This document shows, in pieces, positions 10,376 through 22,254 of a stretch of DNA of 64,000 nucleotides. Numbering within the stretch: the stretch's first letter is position 1; every line of letters starts with the position of its first letter. Source of the DNA: Eutreptiella sp. 'Long Island Sound 2002' (Eukaryota > Euglenozoa > Euglenophyceae > Eutreptiales > Eutreptiaceae); contig OZ038381.1 in assembly GCA_964036045.1 (NCBI GenBank), forward strand, positions 123,139,708 through 123,203,707. The letters run 5' to 3'. The notes under the pieces are model-generated. The model worked only from the letters and a program-made list of their open reading frames with translations. It was not told the DNA's origin and ran no database searches. A program made the translations under genes and the position numbers.

Positions 10376-12300
10376 TATTCCTTCTTTTTGCTATCCCACT
10401 TCACTTTGCCGTCCGACTCGGCTTGCATGCTAGGCAAAGAGGCGGTATAGTGCATCGCCATTGAGGCCCGATGCATCTCAATGGCGCTGGCTGCGCGCGT
10501 GAGGACCAGGCTGCTGGGACAGAACCCAAAGTAGATGCAGCAGGGGGTGACGGGGACCCGCACCATGTTGTCCGCAATGGGAGGGGGACTCCATGCACCA
10601 CCGATGGTACCAGGGCATCGAGCACTGCTCGGCATTCTCCTCCTTTGGTCCAAATCCCTCCATTGTGAATGGTAATGGTCACACGCTAATGGCAGCGCAG
10701 CGGTCCCAACCCCAGTCCCAATGACTGAAACGTCACCCATGTAGGGGACCATCTTCTCCATCCCCGGGGGCGTTTTCAGGGGCGCCAACCAACTCAGCTG
10801 TGGGCCAGGCGGTGCAGAGGGGACTGCAAATCACTCCCCGAAGAGGTTGCTAGGGGGTCCTCCTCCGCCTCTCCCACCTCAAGTACCTCCGGCTCAACGA
10901 ACATCAGGTCCGGGACATTCTCCGGTTCCATCACATTCGGGGGTGTGCGGAATTATTCTGGCACAAAGGGGGAAAAAATCGTCCTCCCCAGCCCACCACC
11001 TCCACGATGGATCAACGTTCCATCCATCAGCAAAACACTGCCACGCTTTTGCTAGACCACGTGCCACGTGTTGGACGTGTCTTAGCCATGGCTCGTCCCC
11101 GAAGCAATTTGCAAAGATTTTTCTGGGGGATCATCTTGCAGGGATATGAAAACCACACTCGTGCCCGCGGCACCCCGCAACGTAAGCATGAAATCGCGGT
11201 GCGGCCATTGATAGCCCATCCAGGGGGGGGGGCTCTCCGTTCCACCAACCGGGGTTCCCTGTCCTCTAGGTCATCCAGCACCACGAAAAGGTCTGCCAAA
11301 ATGCGCAGCAAACGCCACTTGAGTTCCGAGGGGAGCCACTTGTTCACCGTTCCCCGGGTGGTTTGCCGGCGCCCACCACCTTGGTTGTGGCCCTGGAGGG
11401 GAATGTCTTCCCAATTCACCTCTCCCTCCAACTGCAGAACACACAACTGATCCACCAGGTCCGGTGGCGGAATGTCCTCCACCAAACGGTAGCCTGTGGC
11501 CTCATACTCCTCGGGGGTCCTAGAGGGCGGATCCCGCCTCGGATGCCGAGACACACCGCATTTCACTGCGATGTCTGGCGACGGACAACCCGTGCCAAGC
11601 GCAAAAAATGCGTCATGTGTTACAAAAATTGTGGGCTGCGTCCAATCAGGGATGGCCGGTCCTTTCAAGCTCTCGCGCCGACCCACGGACTGAATCGCTC
11701 CGTAGGCCGACGAGTCCGAAAATTTAAACTCCCAAAAAAAAAGTGTGCGTGTCGGTATCGAGTTGCTCTTCCCAATGTTTCACCTTGACGGGGTCTGACC
11801 ACATCCGTCGGTTACCGGCCTCCTTTTTCCGATCCGCATCCGCACATGGTACACCAACACATATTGCCGTTGGGGACCTTGGGCACGTTGCATCATGGCA
11901 AACGATGCCGTTAACGTCTCTGCGCTAAGTTGCAGGATTATCCCCATTGGGGCAAGGCTCAACCAGTGGTATAGGCTCATAGCAAAATTGCTCAAAACTC
12001 CCTTACTCAAAGCATCTGGACCGGCCTACACGTTGACCCTCAACAAATATGTCAAGGGTTCACCGTTTTCTTGCTACAATTTTTGCAGCCGCTCTCTCAC
12101 CCTGCAAACATCCTCGGGGATAGCTGGCAACCCCTGAATCTCGTTCACCCAGAGTGCACAAACCAACGGCCAGATACCAGTTTCCGCCACATTTTCCACA
12201 CCCACCACCTTCACATACTCATCGACAACCTCCTTGGTGGGCGCGTGGGTAGCAGCTATACGGGACGAAGCACCAAGAGCACCGTTTTCAATTGAACATT
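10376..12300 (-). pseudogene. E2 2OG-Fe(II) dioxygenase, degraded
   Basis: Pieces in order on the minus strand: VCALWVNEIQGLPAIPEDV (about 12,190-12,120), SNFAMSLYHWLSLAPMG, ending at 11,780, then PTIFVTHDAFFALGTGC (compare PTLYSTDAPFTMLGMGC in E8), RQTTRGTVNKWLPSELKW, the iron site GYQWPHRDFML in another frame after the G run at 11,223-11,232, and VPYMGDVSVIG before a CPCPQ tail. HRD is the HxD iron motif. In-frame stops near 12,005-12,085 and several frame changes mark it as a pseudogene. Confidence 0.65.
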
Positions 12301-12654
12301 CAAGAGATTGTGCAAGCAGTACAGGGTAGTGGCTTACATTGTCTCAGAACGGGCGTACACAAGGCAGTGGCTTGATCACTCTATATGCCCTGCTGTGTGT
12401 ACGTGCACACCCCGACTTTCTAGCACTCTTGGGGTGCGCCGCTGGAAGCGCTCTGCTGGAACCCCCCCCTTCTAGCAGAAATTTTGATCACATCTTGGTT
12501 TCCTACACAAAACCTGTTGACTTGACCTAATGCACCACCAAATGTCTTAAACTATGACCCCCTTCCTAGTACAAATCTTGGCCGTTCCCGGTCACCCCGC
12601 TCTTGTGGAGCACTGGGGGGCACAAAAAACGCTGGAACCCCCTTCTAGCGGGCT

Positions 12655-12795
12655 TCCAGCGACTTTTTAGGCCCCCTTCCAGCGCTGGAACCCCCGTTGG
12701 AACCCCCTTCCAGCGCCCCCTTCCAGCGCTGGAAGGGGGTTCCAGCGGGGGTTCCAGCGGGGGTTCCAGCGCCGGAACCCCCCCTTCCGGCACAT
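12655..12795. repeat. E3 palindrome block 1
   Basis: Tandem TTCCAGCGCTGGAA units linked by CCCCC/GGGGG, downstream of the transposase. Related end-sequence units lie at 12,433-12,480. Confidence 0.85.
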
Positions 12796-12892
12796 ACCCC
12801 AACTTCACAACAGCACGGATTGGGGGCACAAACACATTCAATGTGGATTGACTTGTTCAGCACAACATCCTTGCCGATCAATGGCGTTGTCA

Positions 12893-14440
12893 TTTCAAAA
12901 ATGCACGACCCTTGCGTGCAACATAGTGACGCGAGCCAATTTGCATGGTCTCCATGTTGAGGACATGGCGCAAGCCCCGTTTTGACACACGGGGCTTTTG
13001 TAGCGACCATCCACGCATGGAGTTTTTCACCTTTACCTTAAATCGGCGGTGCCGGTGTTCGGCCGGCACACTTGAAAACAAATATAACGTGCGATATTTG
13101 GCAAGGAAGTATATAGTGGGAATGGGCCACAGTCCAATGGACCCATGGTGTGGGCTTCCAACCCAACTCTTGCCAACATGTGCCAATGCTTTGGCACAAA
13201 GTTTTGGCAGACGCCACCTCAACATCTGTTAGGGGTTCCTTCTTACGCCATAGCTTTTGAAGTGCACAACAATCGCGCAAAAAAACAGCAACTAGAACAT
13301 ACATACATACACCGTTGCAAACAATAGTTGGAAAGTGGGTTTGGAGGGCTGAGATAAGCCGTTCTTGAAATGTGGGTCGGTCCCAAAAAAGTCGAGCAGT
13401 GCTGATGTCAAACGTTCCCTCCTTTGCCTTTGGAGGGAGAAGCTCCTTGCGCTCCGCGGCAGGAATAGAGCGGGCCTCATGCAGCAAATCAGCCCAAATT
13501 TAATGAAATTCGCGAGCCATGGCACGCTGGCCAACTACACCAACCAACCACCGTGCAATATCATCACACAACCGTTTTTTGAAAGTGTTGGTCACTCGGC
13601 AAGCACCATGGACCACATCTCCTACCCGACGATACGTCTTGATAGTGCGCAAGAATGAGCCCCAGCGAACATTCACAAGGACATGATCCAATGGAACTAG
13701 AATAGTCACATCGTCACAACACCAACATTTCCCCCCGCCGTTGGTTACTGCCATTAACTTCCCATCCCCAGACAGGAACACCACAAACCGCCAGGACTCA
13801 CCATCAATGAACACAGTGGTGTCCCTTTGCAAAGCAACCACTTGTTCATTGAGTTTGGCAATGTCATCGATAGCCAGCAGACACCCGGCATCGTCCGGCC
13901 CATCCATGCACCACCACATTGCCCAACGGGCAATGTGGCCAGCCGCTTTCACCCCCTCCCCCCAAACATGGACAAACACGTCCGCTTTGGAAACACTAGT
14001 TTTCCACAAAGGAGTTGCATCGGGCACCACAACCACCCACATGCACTTTTCAGTCCCATTATGTTTAAAATTCCCCTCCGCTATGGCAAGTTGAACTTGG
14101 TTTACCACCACGTCCTGCAACTGCGTCACGGCTGTGCTCCTCTGGTGCATGGAGCCTCCACTAACGGTCAATGTTTCCGCCGTGTAGCGGGTCAACCGTG
14201 TCCTCGTGTCGGCAAGGTCACGTTGCGTGCATTGCCGCGGCAACCGTAGTGTTTGCCGGATTGAGAGGTTGGAGTCCAAGGCGTACTTCCACACCCGAAT
14301 GGCGGCCCGGTACGCGTGGCTATCCTCCCCCTCAGCGTCTGCCTTGTTGCGCACGAGCAGCCCGTCTGCGGTTTCTTGGGCTGGCGGGGTGTCCTCCACA
14401 AGAAGGGCAGCTAGAACTTTGGCGATGTGCCCACGCCGCT
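12893..14440 (-). pseudogene. E3 DDE-like transposase, broken
   Basis: Readable from ETADGLLVRNKADAEG (about 14,370) to KRGLRHVLNMETMQ (about 12,950). Motifs shared with the other five copies: VVVVPDATPLWK (first Asp), FLSGDGKLMAV (second Asp), KCWCCDD (CxxC-like pair), RRVGDVVHGACR, KPTPWVHWTVAH and FSSVPAEHRHRRFKVKVKNS (Glu). The order Asp...Asp...CWxC...His...Glu fits an RNase-H-fold DDE transposase, which is an inference. A stop at about 13,500 and a frame change near 13,070 break it. Confidence 0.65.
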
Positions 14441-14547
14441 CATGTCAGGCACGGTCCTTGAGTTGGCAATAGGCCGTCATCAGTGGCAATGAATGCAGAA
14501 ACGCTGCTACAGCCTTGTCCATGGGGTCCACCTAAAGACCAGGATTG

Positions 14548-14740
14548 GGTGCTAGAACCCCCGCTGGAACCCCCTTCCAGCGCTGGAACCCCTGCTGGAA
14601 CCCCCGCTGGAACCCCCTTCCAGCGCTGGAACCCCCCCCTTCCAGCGCTGGAACCCCCCCTTCCAGCGCTGGAACCCCCCCCCCTTCCAGCGCTGGAACC
14701 CCCTTCCAGCACCCCTTCTAGCAGTGACCCCCCCCCCAAC
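14548..14740. repeat. E3 palindrome block 2
   Basis: At least ten CCAGCGCTGGAAC units between transposase and coiled-coil gene. Reading frames here (FQRWKGG repeats) are translations of the repeat. Confidence 0.9.
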
Positions 14741-15170
14741 CCCTCTTGCACCTATTGCCAACCATTCCGTGGGTCACGCGGTCCCCTGGCACGCTTTGCA
14801 CAAGGAAAGGCCGAGGATAGCATTTTGGGCAATCTTGCAATTCGTAGTTCGTAATTCGTAATTCGCAATGCGTAATTTGCAATTCGTTTCATGAAACGAC
14901 CCCCATACCCCAGACAGCCAGTCATGGGACGTTAAGGGCACGGACCTCCGCCCGCACCGCAGCGCCGGCACACATCGCGCAAGGCGAGTAGAAGGTCCGG
15001 TCCTTCTTAACCAACATACCTCATGACCACCAATATTCCAAATAGGAAAATAAGTGCTTTGTAATTTGCCAAAAAAGTCTTTGCCAAAGTCCAAAAATAA
15101 TGCAACAAGCGATTAGTCACCGTGGCCGTCAGGGCCGTCAAGCACAAAGAATGCAAACTGTGGCCTCAGC
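14741..15170. other. Gap in E3 without a gene
   Basis: Contains a short run of AATTCGTA/TTCGTAAT-like units at 14,837-14,890 and otherwise no supported coding sequence or RNA. Confidence 0.5.
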
Positions 15171-15176
15171 GTTAAA

Positions 15177-16440
15177 TCAGGACATCAAAACACAATAAGG
15201 GCAACACTGGCAGCGCCAATCTGGAAGCGCGCATGCTGTACCAAGCGCATTTGGCCCCGGTGGCCTTTGATGACAGGACAAACAGACTGACAAACACCGA
15301 TACCACCAAACAAAATAGCCTCCGTACTTCTGCTTCTCCAAAATGGAGAGGTACTTGGAGGACTGCTCCTTCTCCTCCTCCCACTTCTCTCGCATGTGCT
15401 TCAGCTCACCCTCTACCTCTATCTTCTGCCTCTTGCTATCCTCAAGTGCGTCCTGGAGGTCGTGTGCTCGCTTCTCTGCGTCCTTTGCCTAACTCTTGGA
15501 TACGGCCAGTTCATTTTGAAGCTTCTGCACTTCACGGGTCGCCCGGGTTGAGGACTCTGTCTTCATGGCATCACGAATTGCCGCGGGCAGAATATCCCGC
15601 AATGTGGACTGCACATTTCCCTCCAACGTACGCATCACCCCATCCGAAATGCCACGAACCGTCTCCTCCAAGGGGAAGGGAATTGGGTTGGGGGTCGCTG
15701 GTAGGGCTGTGACCTTTGCTGGTGCCTTGCCCTTTGGTGCGGGCTTTGGTGTGGCCTTTGGTGTAGACTCCTGCTTGACAGCGGTCTTCCCCTTGGGGGC
15801 ACCTTCACACTTCACAATCTCAGTATCATCAGCCTCATCATCGACAACCATGGGGTCAGCCTTGTACCCCCGCCCTGTCAACGGTTCAGCCACCTGCTCA
15901 GCCACCCAATCACTGACATGAGTCTAGACTTCGGCTGGAACCCGTGCACCACTGACACCGCCAAACCGCTTCAAAGAGTGCCAAACCTCCCACTCACTCG
16001 CCTCAGCATCCCACAATTGATAGGTGTATGACCTGCATGTGCTTCGTTGCAGTGGCAGCAGCACACAAAAATAACTCCCACCGTGATGGATGACGCAGGT
16101 CTGTGATGCGCAAAGGCAAATGCAAAATCAGCACATGTGGAGGCTGTGTTTTAACCCGCAAACTTAGGCACCGGTACCAATTAGTCTGCCCCTTCAAAAA
16201 CAAGCTCTCGGACCAATCCTCGGGACTCAAAGAGGCTGTTGGTGGCCACGTAATTGGCTGGGTATCCACTTGCCCACCGTTCTCGCTGGACACCGCCTTG
16301 GCCTTCGCAACCACACCCGTTGATGAAACCGGAGCCTTGGCTATCTCATCGGCCTCCTCAGGGGCAATGCCCTCCGTATAAGTCACCGATGGCCAGATGT
16401 CCAGTGTGGCCTGAGGCACAAGGGGAGGATGGTCAATTGA
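15177..16440 (-). pseudogene. E3 coiled-coil module, with internal stops
   Basis: An acceptor CCCCCCAG lies at about 16,441, after which the frame reads PQATLDIWPSVTYTEG. Then come EDWSESLFLKGQTNWYRCL, an acidic linker (VVDDEADDTEIVKCEG), a Lys/Pro/Ala-rich tract (KATPKPAPKGKAPAKV) and a long helix ending LKHMREKWEEEKEQSSKYL. A stop lies at about 16,003 and another (TAG) at about 15,489 inside the helix. Equivalent to the coiled-coil exons of E1, E6 and E8; likely a structural or DNA-contacting part of the dioxygenase fusion. Confidence 0.6.
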
Positions 16441-16454
16441 CTGGGGGGATGGAA

Positions 16455-16692
16455 TGCACCGCTGGAACCCCTGTACCCAACTGCTAGAACCCCCTTCCAG
16501 CGCTGGAACCCCTGCTGAAACCCCCGCTGGAACCCCCTTCCAGGGCTGGAACCCCCCCCCTTCCAGCGCTGGAACCCCCCCTTCCAGCGCTGGAACCCCC
16601 CCCCTTCCAGCGCTGGAACCCCCCCCTTCCAGCGCTGGAACCCCCCCTTCCAGCGCTGGAACCCCCTTCTAGCACCCCTTCCAGCAGCGAAC
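16455..16692. repeat. E3 palindrome block 3, in the former intron
   Basis: About twelve CCAGCGCTGGAACCCCC units between the dioxygenase and coiled-coil parts. The donor side at about 16,765 reads CAGCAG|ATAGCC, a mutated GT, so this intron may no longer splice. Confidence 0.8.
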
Positions 16693-16699
16693 GGGGGAC

Positions 16700-17070
16700 A
16701 AATTTCATTCTCGAAACGACACAAAACAGGCAAACGTAGTAATAAACGGCAGTAGTGGTCGGCTATCTGCTGGCATGCGCACCAGTACTCGCCTGCCTCC
16801 TTCGGATTCTCCACCACTAGGCCTGCCTCCACTAGGATCATCGGATAAACGACGTTTGGGGTATCCAGTGGTACTTGTCATGATGATCCCATCGCAGCAC
16901 GCGGAGTTCATCACCATCTGGGTCCCCACAATAGGCCGTACCGCCAAATCTTCCCGAGCGGATGACGAGGATGGTGCCGGGGTTTGTTCTGAGCAGTGGG
17001 TAGCAGGCACTAGGTTGTGGAAGGCGCTCCTCCTCGTGGGTGTGTGGACCAAAAGGGCACTTCTCCGGGA

Positions 17071-17107
<37 letters not shown>

Positions 17108-18882
17108 TGTTGCTTCTACGTCAACGGGCTGTTGCGAGGTGATGGGCTCCGGAGGCTGTGGTAGGTGTTGTGTCAAGAGAACAGTGTTTCCGAGCAGCAT
17201 GAGGCAAGTGGCGGCGATGCTGCATACAGAACCGTCTTCAACAGATGCTGCAGAGCCTGCAGAGCCTTGTGATAGTCCACGAAGGGGTGAATCCGGAGGA
17301 GGTGCTTGAAAGAGTTCGGGCGTGGGGGCAGTAAGTGTGGCGTCGCAGACTGAACAAGTACCGCTTGCATGGTTGGGGCACAGTGGGACCTTCGGACACA
17401 TGAAGCATACGGACGGGGGCTGTGCGACCTTCTTGCGGCAACCGCGGAATGCCCACATTTCACAGATTCTTGCACCTCCAATTCGGCATAGGCCCACGGT
17501 GGGGGGGAAACGGGGACGGTGTTGTTGTACAGCACATTGTAATTCGCCAGCGCAATGAAGGCAATTATGCGAGGACTGCCTGCAGGCAGCCCAACGGGAA
17601 CAGCTCCTCCAGCGTGGATCAACTCCGACATGAAGACGGTCATATCCCCAACCTGCATATCCATCGGGCACTCGAACCAGGGCTTAGGCACCCCCTCATG
17701 GGACAATGGCACGTATCTACCACAAGAGGCGTCGGCCGGGATGTCCACATATTGCACGGCACAAATACTGAAAGGGCTCGGCCCTTAATTTTGTGTGTCA
17801 AGGGGCGATCGCGGCGCCAGTGTTGCCGCTTGTTGTTTGTTGCCCGAACATAGCCGGCCCGAACAACCACAACATCCTCGAAGTCCTTCACCTTTTGAAT
17901 CTCCCACTGCACCTCCTTGGCAAGGGCCTCCAAAGCAGGCAGGTCGTTCCCCTCTCCATCTGCTAGTGGCAATCCCAAACGGCTGTAGCAGGCACTTCTA
18001 CCGGGGCTGTCTTGTGCACGGCCTGGAGCCGGCGCATTGTCGTTGAAAATTGATCCCCACTTCTGGCCCGGAATGGTGAGGCACTCGTCCTTGGCGGCAC
18101 TGTGGACCGGGGAGTCGGCAAAAATACCACGGTAGCGGCAAAGCCCGAAGTCCGAGATGGCATTGGGGTTCTCGTTCGTGGCGGTACCAGTTGCAGGGCC
18201 AGGAACAACCTTCTCGTTACTGCCAATCAATGGAAGGGGGTGACACATAGGAAAGGGTAGGAAGGGCTCCGCGTCGGTAGTGGACATCTGTCCACTACCA
18301 TGTCATGGTGGGAGTGGTAAGGCCAAAGCGGTCGTCGGGTTTCCATTGCAATTGGCTGGACGTGGGCAAAGAGTAGATTGGGATCTGGCTGTGTGCGTCT
18401 TTGAGGGAGAGGAAGCAGAGCGTGTGGGTGGTCGGTTGGGGGAGTAAATAATTGTCCTTGCCCAGCTTCTTGCTCGTGGGGCGCCTCCTAGCAAAGAGGA
18501 CGTCACCGGACTCGTCGTCCCCCACATGGAGCTTCACAGTGCCATTGGAGTCGGTGGGGAGCCTGCAGGTGATGCTGAGGTCCAAATCCTCTTGGTCCTT
18601 GGGGGAAAGGGTGAACTGGAAGATGGGGGCGTGGGGGTTCTTGCCCATGACCTCGGCGATGTAATCGCTCACCACGCGCGGCTGCCGGTCATGCATGATG
18701 GACCCCTTGACTTGAACACGACCAACGGTGGTGGTGGGCTTGAAAATAACGGCGGCACCTGTGGTTGCGGCTGTGAGGGATTCTAGTTTGCAACCAACAG
18801 GGGCTGCATATTCACGCGTCCCCACGAAGCCCTTGGCCTTGTCAAGCCATGATGCAAGGACCGGAAAGTCCGACCACTTCAT
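16700..18882 (-). pseudogene. E3 dioxygenase with Cys-rich tail
   Basis: Starts at ATG 18,882 (MKWSDFPVLASWL). The N-terminal domain has QPRVVSDYIAEVMGKNPHA, matching DPLVLSNYIFELLEVNPGV of E5. The middle (18,287-17,640) carries an acid/basic stretch and VKDFEDVVVVRAGYV. The core reads MQVGDMTVFMSELIHAGGAV and RIIAFIALANYN, with the distal His in LIHAGG. A clear upstream HxD is not visible (QHWRRD is a weak candidate). The tail has CEMWAFRGC, CFMCPKVPLC and CSVCDA, possible zinc ligands, then GTILVIRSGRFGG as in E5. Several frame changes. Probably inactive. Confidence 0.55.
17074..17105. repeat. (TA)n microsatellite
   Basis: About 16 TA/AT units inside the dioxygenase pseudogene, between the Cys-rich region and GTILVIRSG. 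Confidence 0.9.
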
Positions 18883-18974
18883 GATGAAGCTATGCTAACA
18901 CAACAATGTGAGCAATGTGGTGCACGCATGAGGGCAGTGGATGTACTGTGCCTAGGGGATGTAGTGTGCCTGGA

Positions 18975-19150
18975 ATCGGTGCTGGAACCCCCGCTGGAAC
19001 CCCCGCTGGAACCCCTTCCAGCGCTAGAACCCCCCCCCTTCCAGCGCTGGAACCCCCCCTTCCAGCGCTGGAACCCCTCCCTTCTAGCGCTGGAACCCCC
19101 CTTCTAGCGGAGTGCTGGAAGGGGTTCCAGCGGGGGTTCCAGCGGTTTTG
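18975..19150. repeat. E3 palindrome block 4
   Basis: CCAGCGCTGGAACCCCC units upstream of the dioxygenase start, followed by a nearly perfect inverted pair (TTCCAGCGGGGGTTCCAGCG). This is the likely promoter side of the operon-like gene set. Confidence 0.85.
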
Positions 19151-19324
19151 AACCTACCTTAAATTAAGCAGCGGGGCAACGGTACACCTTGTTTCCACCA
19201 CAAACGAACACCATACACAACATATTTGCACCCCGAGTGAATGTCTAATGGTAACCTCCACCCACCATGTGTGCCAAAATGGGGGGGGGGGGTTCCAGCG
19301 GAGCGCTTCCAGCGGCGCACCCCA

Positions 19325-19908
19325 CTCTACAGCCTGTTGGAGCTGTACCTGCCCGTGTTCGTGCTTGTAATACTATCGCACCCTCGACTCTGCACCGTGG
19401 CTGTTGTGGCACCGTAACCGCTGTGTGCATTTGGTGTGGTCTCGAGGCATGTGGCGTGTGCTTGTGGTGTGTGTGTGCATGTGGTGTGTGTGCCGTGTGC
19501 ATCAGGTTGCAGTGCAGCTTGTGTTGTGCGTATGCTGTTGTGATGACGTGCACGGTGCTGTTGTATGTGACGTGCCCTGCGGCTGTGACCTTAGGGTCTC
19601 CAGCCCATGACTTGGCTCCAGTGATGCACGCACGTGTGGGGCGTTTCAGGCAGGCCCTCGCCATGCACATGACTCTGGGACCCTGTGGACATCGGGCCTA
19701 CGACTTGGGGCCTCACTAAGCTTCCGGGGACCAGACAATGCACGCACGTGTAGGACGTTCAGGCACGCCCACACCATGTACATGTGTGTAGGGGAGTGCC
19801 GTAGGCATCAGGGGTCGTGTGTTGTGGCGTGCTGCGCAGTCGTCACGACACCACATTAGTGTGTAGTACTGCTTATATTCCTGCACTTGTACATATGCCC
19901 GCAGGGGC
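19325..19908. other. GT-rich stretch without a gene
   Basis: Right flank of E3. GTGTG-rich around 19,430-19,500; a pair of similar segments ATGCACGCACGTGT at 19,624 and 19,738 marks a short direct duplication of about 115 bases. No coding sequence supported. Confidence 0.5.
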
Positions 19909-20829
19909 ATGCGCCAGTCACACGTGCATGCCCATCTCCCCCCCTCCTTTCATAGAGCTATGGGATGCAATTTTGGCCCGTGTCTGGGGTGTTTGCATAA
20001 CTGCTGCAATTGCTGTGCCCCGGCGGGCCGTGGTGGCGGCCATAGCACAGGCATTTCGGGCACTTTCCGCCCGCCTTTGTGTTACCCACTCTACGAACTG
20101 CGCTATTGTGACCACCTGACACGGGTGGGTTGGATGGTTGAGGATTGGGTAGCAGCCGACCACAGCAAGCGTGGTGCTGTGAAGGAGTTACAGGAACTCC
20201 ATCAGCATGTACAAGCTGAGGCAGAGGCAATCCCACCTGCTGAACGCTTGCAGCAGAAACAAACAAAGGACGGAAAGTTTAGTCTGACCTCCAGTGCCTT
20301 GTTCTGGAAGAATCACCAAACACCACACAAGTTGGTTGTGATCTTGTGTAGCCACTTTGAGTGTGAGGTGGTCGGGGAGAGAGGAATGCGTGCCCGTGGC
20401 CTCATTAAGCTATTGTTGCGGTCTTTCGCAGGTATGTATAGTCTGTGGAGGGAAAAGGAGTACCTCACCCCCACTCAAGTTGCCCAAGCTCAGGCACATG
20501 CCCGTCAGTTTGGCGAGTGTTGGAGTGCCTTGGGGTGGAAGCCCACACCGTGGGCCCATTGGGCCGCGTGTCACAGTGGCAAAATTTTGGGGATGTATAG
20601 GTCTTTGTACCTGTTCTCTAGCATCCCCATTGAGTACCGCAACCGGACCTTCAAAGTCCGGTTGAAAAACAGCATGAGAGGTTGGTGCTTGAAGAAGCCG
20701 CGAGTGACGAGGCGTGGTATGCATGGCCCATGTGGTCAACACGGATGCACTCGCGCTGGGTGTACAATTGCGCAAGGCCAAGGGAGGACAAGGGGAGGCT
20801 TTGTTGGCACGCAAACGACGAAGGGCTGA
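19909..20829 (+). pseudogene. E4 transposase, C-terminal half, plus strand
   Basis: Clear homology to the E3 and E5 transposases in IPPAERLQQKQTKDGKF, FGECWSALGWKPTPWAHWAA, FSSIPIEYRNRTFKVRLKNS and MRGWCLKKPRVTRRG. The Glu of FSSIPIEYR is the proposed third acidic residue. The N-terminal half with both Asp motifs and CWxC is missing, so it is a remnant. It is the only copy on the plus strand in the window. The likely homologous part starts at about 20,110; the reading frame before it is not recognisable. Confidence 0.7.
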
Positions 20830-20887
20830 GTGATACATTTGATACTTGCCTGATTTCTTCATGCCCTAGTGTTGCTACGGTTAAAAC

Positions 20888-21245
20888 AGAGTAAGGGGGG
20901 CCAGTAAGGGGGTTACTGACTCAGTAAGGGGGGTCAGTAAGGGGGGGTTACTGAGTGAGTAAGGGGGTTACTGAGTCACTAAGGGGGTCAGTAACCCCCC
21001 TTACTGAGTTGGGTTACTGCGGTAGTAAGGGTGTCAGTAAGGGGGGTTACTGAGTTTTGGGGGGGTTTCGCGAAATCGACACACCATGGAGTTCCGGGTA
21101 AACGAAGTTATACACCTCTAGAGTGGACATAGGGAAGTGTGTTGGACCACCCAGGGTGGAGAAAAACAACCGGGACACATGTTTGGGAGGGGGGGCAAAG
21201 TCAAACTCAGTAAGGGGGGGTTACTATGCACCCCCTTACTGTGTT
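20888..21245. repeat. E4-type palindrome block (GTTACTGACTCAGTAA)
   Basis: Repeated CAGTAAGGGGG and GTTACTGAGT units, many forming palindromes such as GTTACTGACTCAGTAA at 20,915, next to the E4 transposase end. Unlike the other families, the palindrome core lacks CpG. Confidence 0.75.
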
Positions 21246-22166
21246 ACACCCCAGAGTATAGGTCCTGGCCCCGAAGGAAGTTTGCCACCGGGGTCTGCCA
21301 CCATGGGTTGGGGTACCCCATGCTGCCCAGGCCCCATGCAAGGGACCTCAGGTTCTGCAGCACATGTCTCTGCTGCATGGCGTAGATCAGCGAGTCATTG
21401 AGCAGGGGGGCTAACTTGGCCTGTATATATAGCAGACATCGGGCATTGGGGACATAGACTGGAGGCCATGCGGCCCACTCACGGTCTTTGTCATCTAGGG
21501 AGAGCGCTACACCTTTTCTCCAGAGTTGGGGGCCCGTGGAGGTGATGGTGAGGTTGGCGACCCCCCAAGCCGTGACGGGCGGGGCTAGCTCCCATTTTAG
21601 GGGTGGCTCATAGATAGCTTGCAAGAGCGCAAAGACTGCCCGTTTCACCGTGGGGAGAAGGGGTGGGGGGTTTGAGACAAACAGGATGTACTTGTTATCT
21701 TTATAACACGTTAGCAGCACACTTGGGGGATGGGGTTGTTCCTAGGGGGAGGCACTGTGTTCTGCTTCTGTGTTCCCTTGCAAGTGCGGACGACACCAGG
21801 TGCGCCAACCCAACAGTGCCTCGCCTCGGAAGGGGCTGAGCATGGGGACAGTGCGCAGGAACGTGCGCAAGATGTGTAGTCTGGGGGTGGTGTGGATCAG
21901 CGCCCCTTTTCAGCCTTCCCACTCACCATCGAAAGGCAGGGGGGGGAGCACCTGGATGACCAGGTCATCCACGTCAAGGAAACCCTAGATTATGTCGAGG
22001 GGGTGCCACCACGGTGCCATGCCCCCAGTGGCGATTGTGTCAGGGGTCAGGAGGGCTGCCTGCCGACGCCTACGCAACTGCACCAGATTGACCGCCTGCG
22101 GGGCCCGCGCTTGCCCGACATAGGGCGCCGGTGCAACTAGGGACAGGCGCACTGCAGGCATCAGGG
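21244..22166 (-). pseudogene. Unrecognised ORF region, possibly a reverse-transcriptase fragment
   Basis: The best frame (21,720-21,244) has CYKDNKYILFVS near its start, then PPLKWELAPPVT and VLQNLRSLAWGLGSMGYP. Upstream, after stops, another frame has FLDVDDLVIQVLPPLPFDG. The order DVDDL then YKDN-YILF is loosely like reverse-transcriptase palm motifs, but no motif is exact. It does not match the dioxygenase/coil/transposase set. I do not assign a function. Confidence 0.3.
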
Positions 22167-22254
22167 GGAGGGGGAGGGGGGCTGGGGAAAGGGCCGGGGT
22201 CGGGGGGGGTGTGCCGGCTCAATGGGGCTTCTTGCTTTGCGAGGTGGGTGTATA

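Larger units (their letters stand above)
12430..19324. mobile_element. E3: complete DNA transposon, 6.9 kb
   Basis: Ends are TGGGGTGCGCCGCTGGAAGC at 12,430 and its inverse ending GCGCACCCCA at 19,324, flanked by CTCT on both sides (12,426-12,429 and 19,325-19,328); a 2-bp CT duplication is also possible. Genes, all minus strand: dioxygenase, coiled-coil module, transposase. Every gene gap carries CCAGCGCTGGAACCCCC palindromes. All three genes show stops or frame changes, so the copy looks decayed. Confidence 0.8.

Noticed and set aside
14440-14854. Frames with FQRWKGG or SSAGRGG repeats
   Set aside because: Translations of the CCAGCGCTGGAACCCCC array; the same peptides recur at every E3 array and in several frames.
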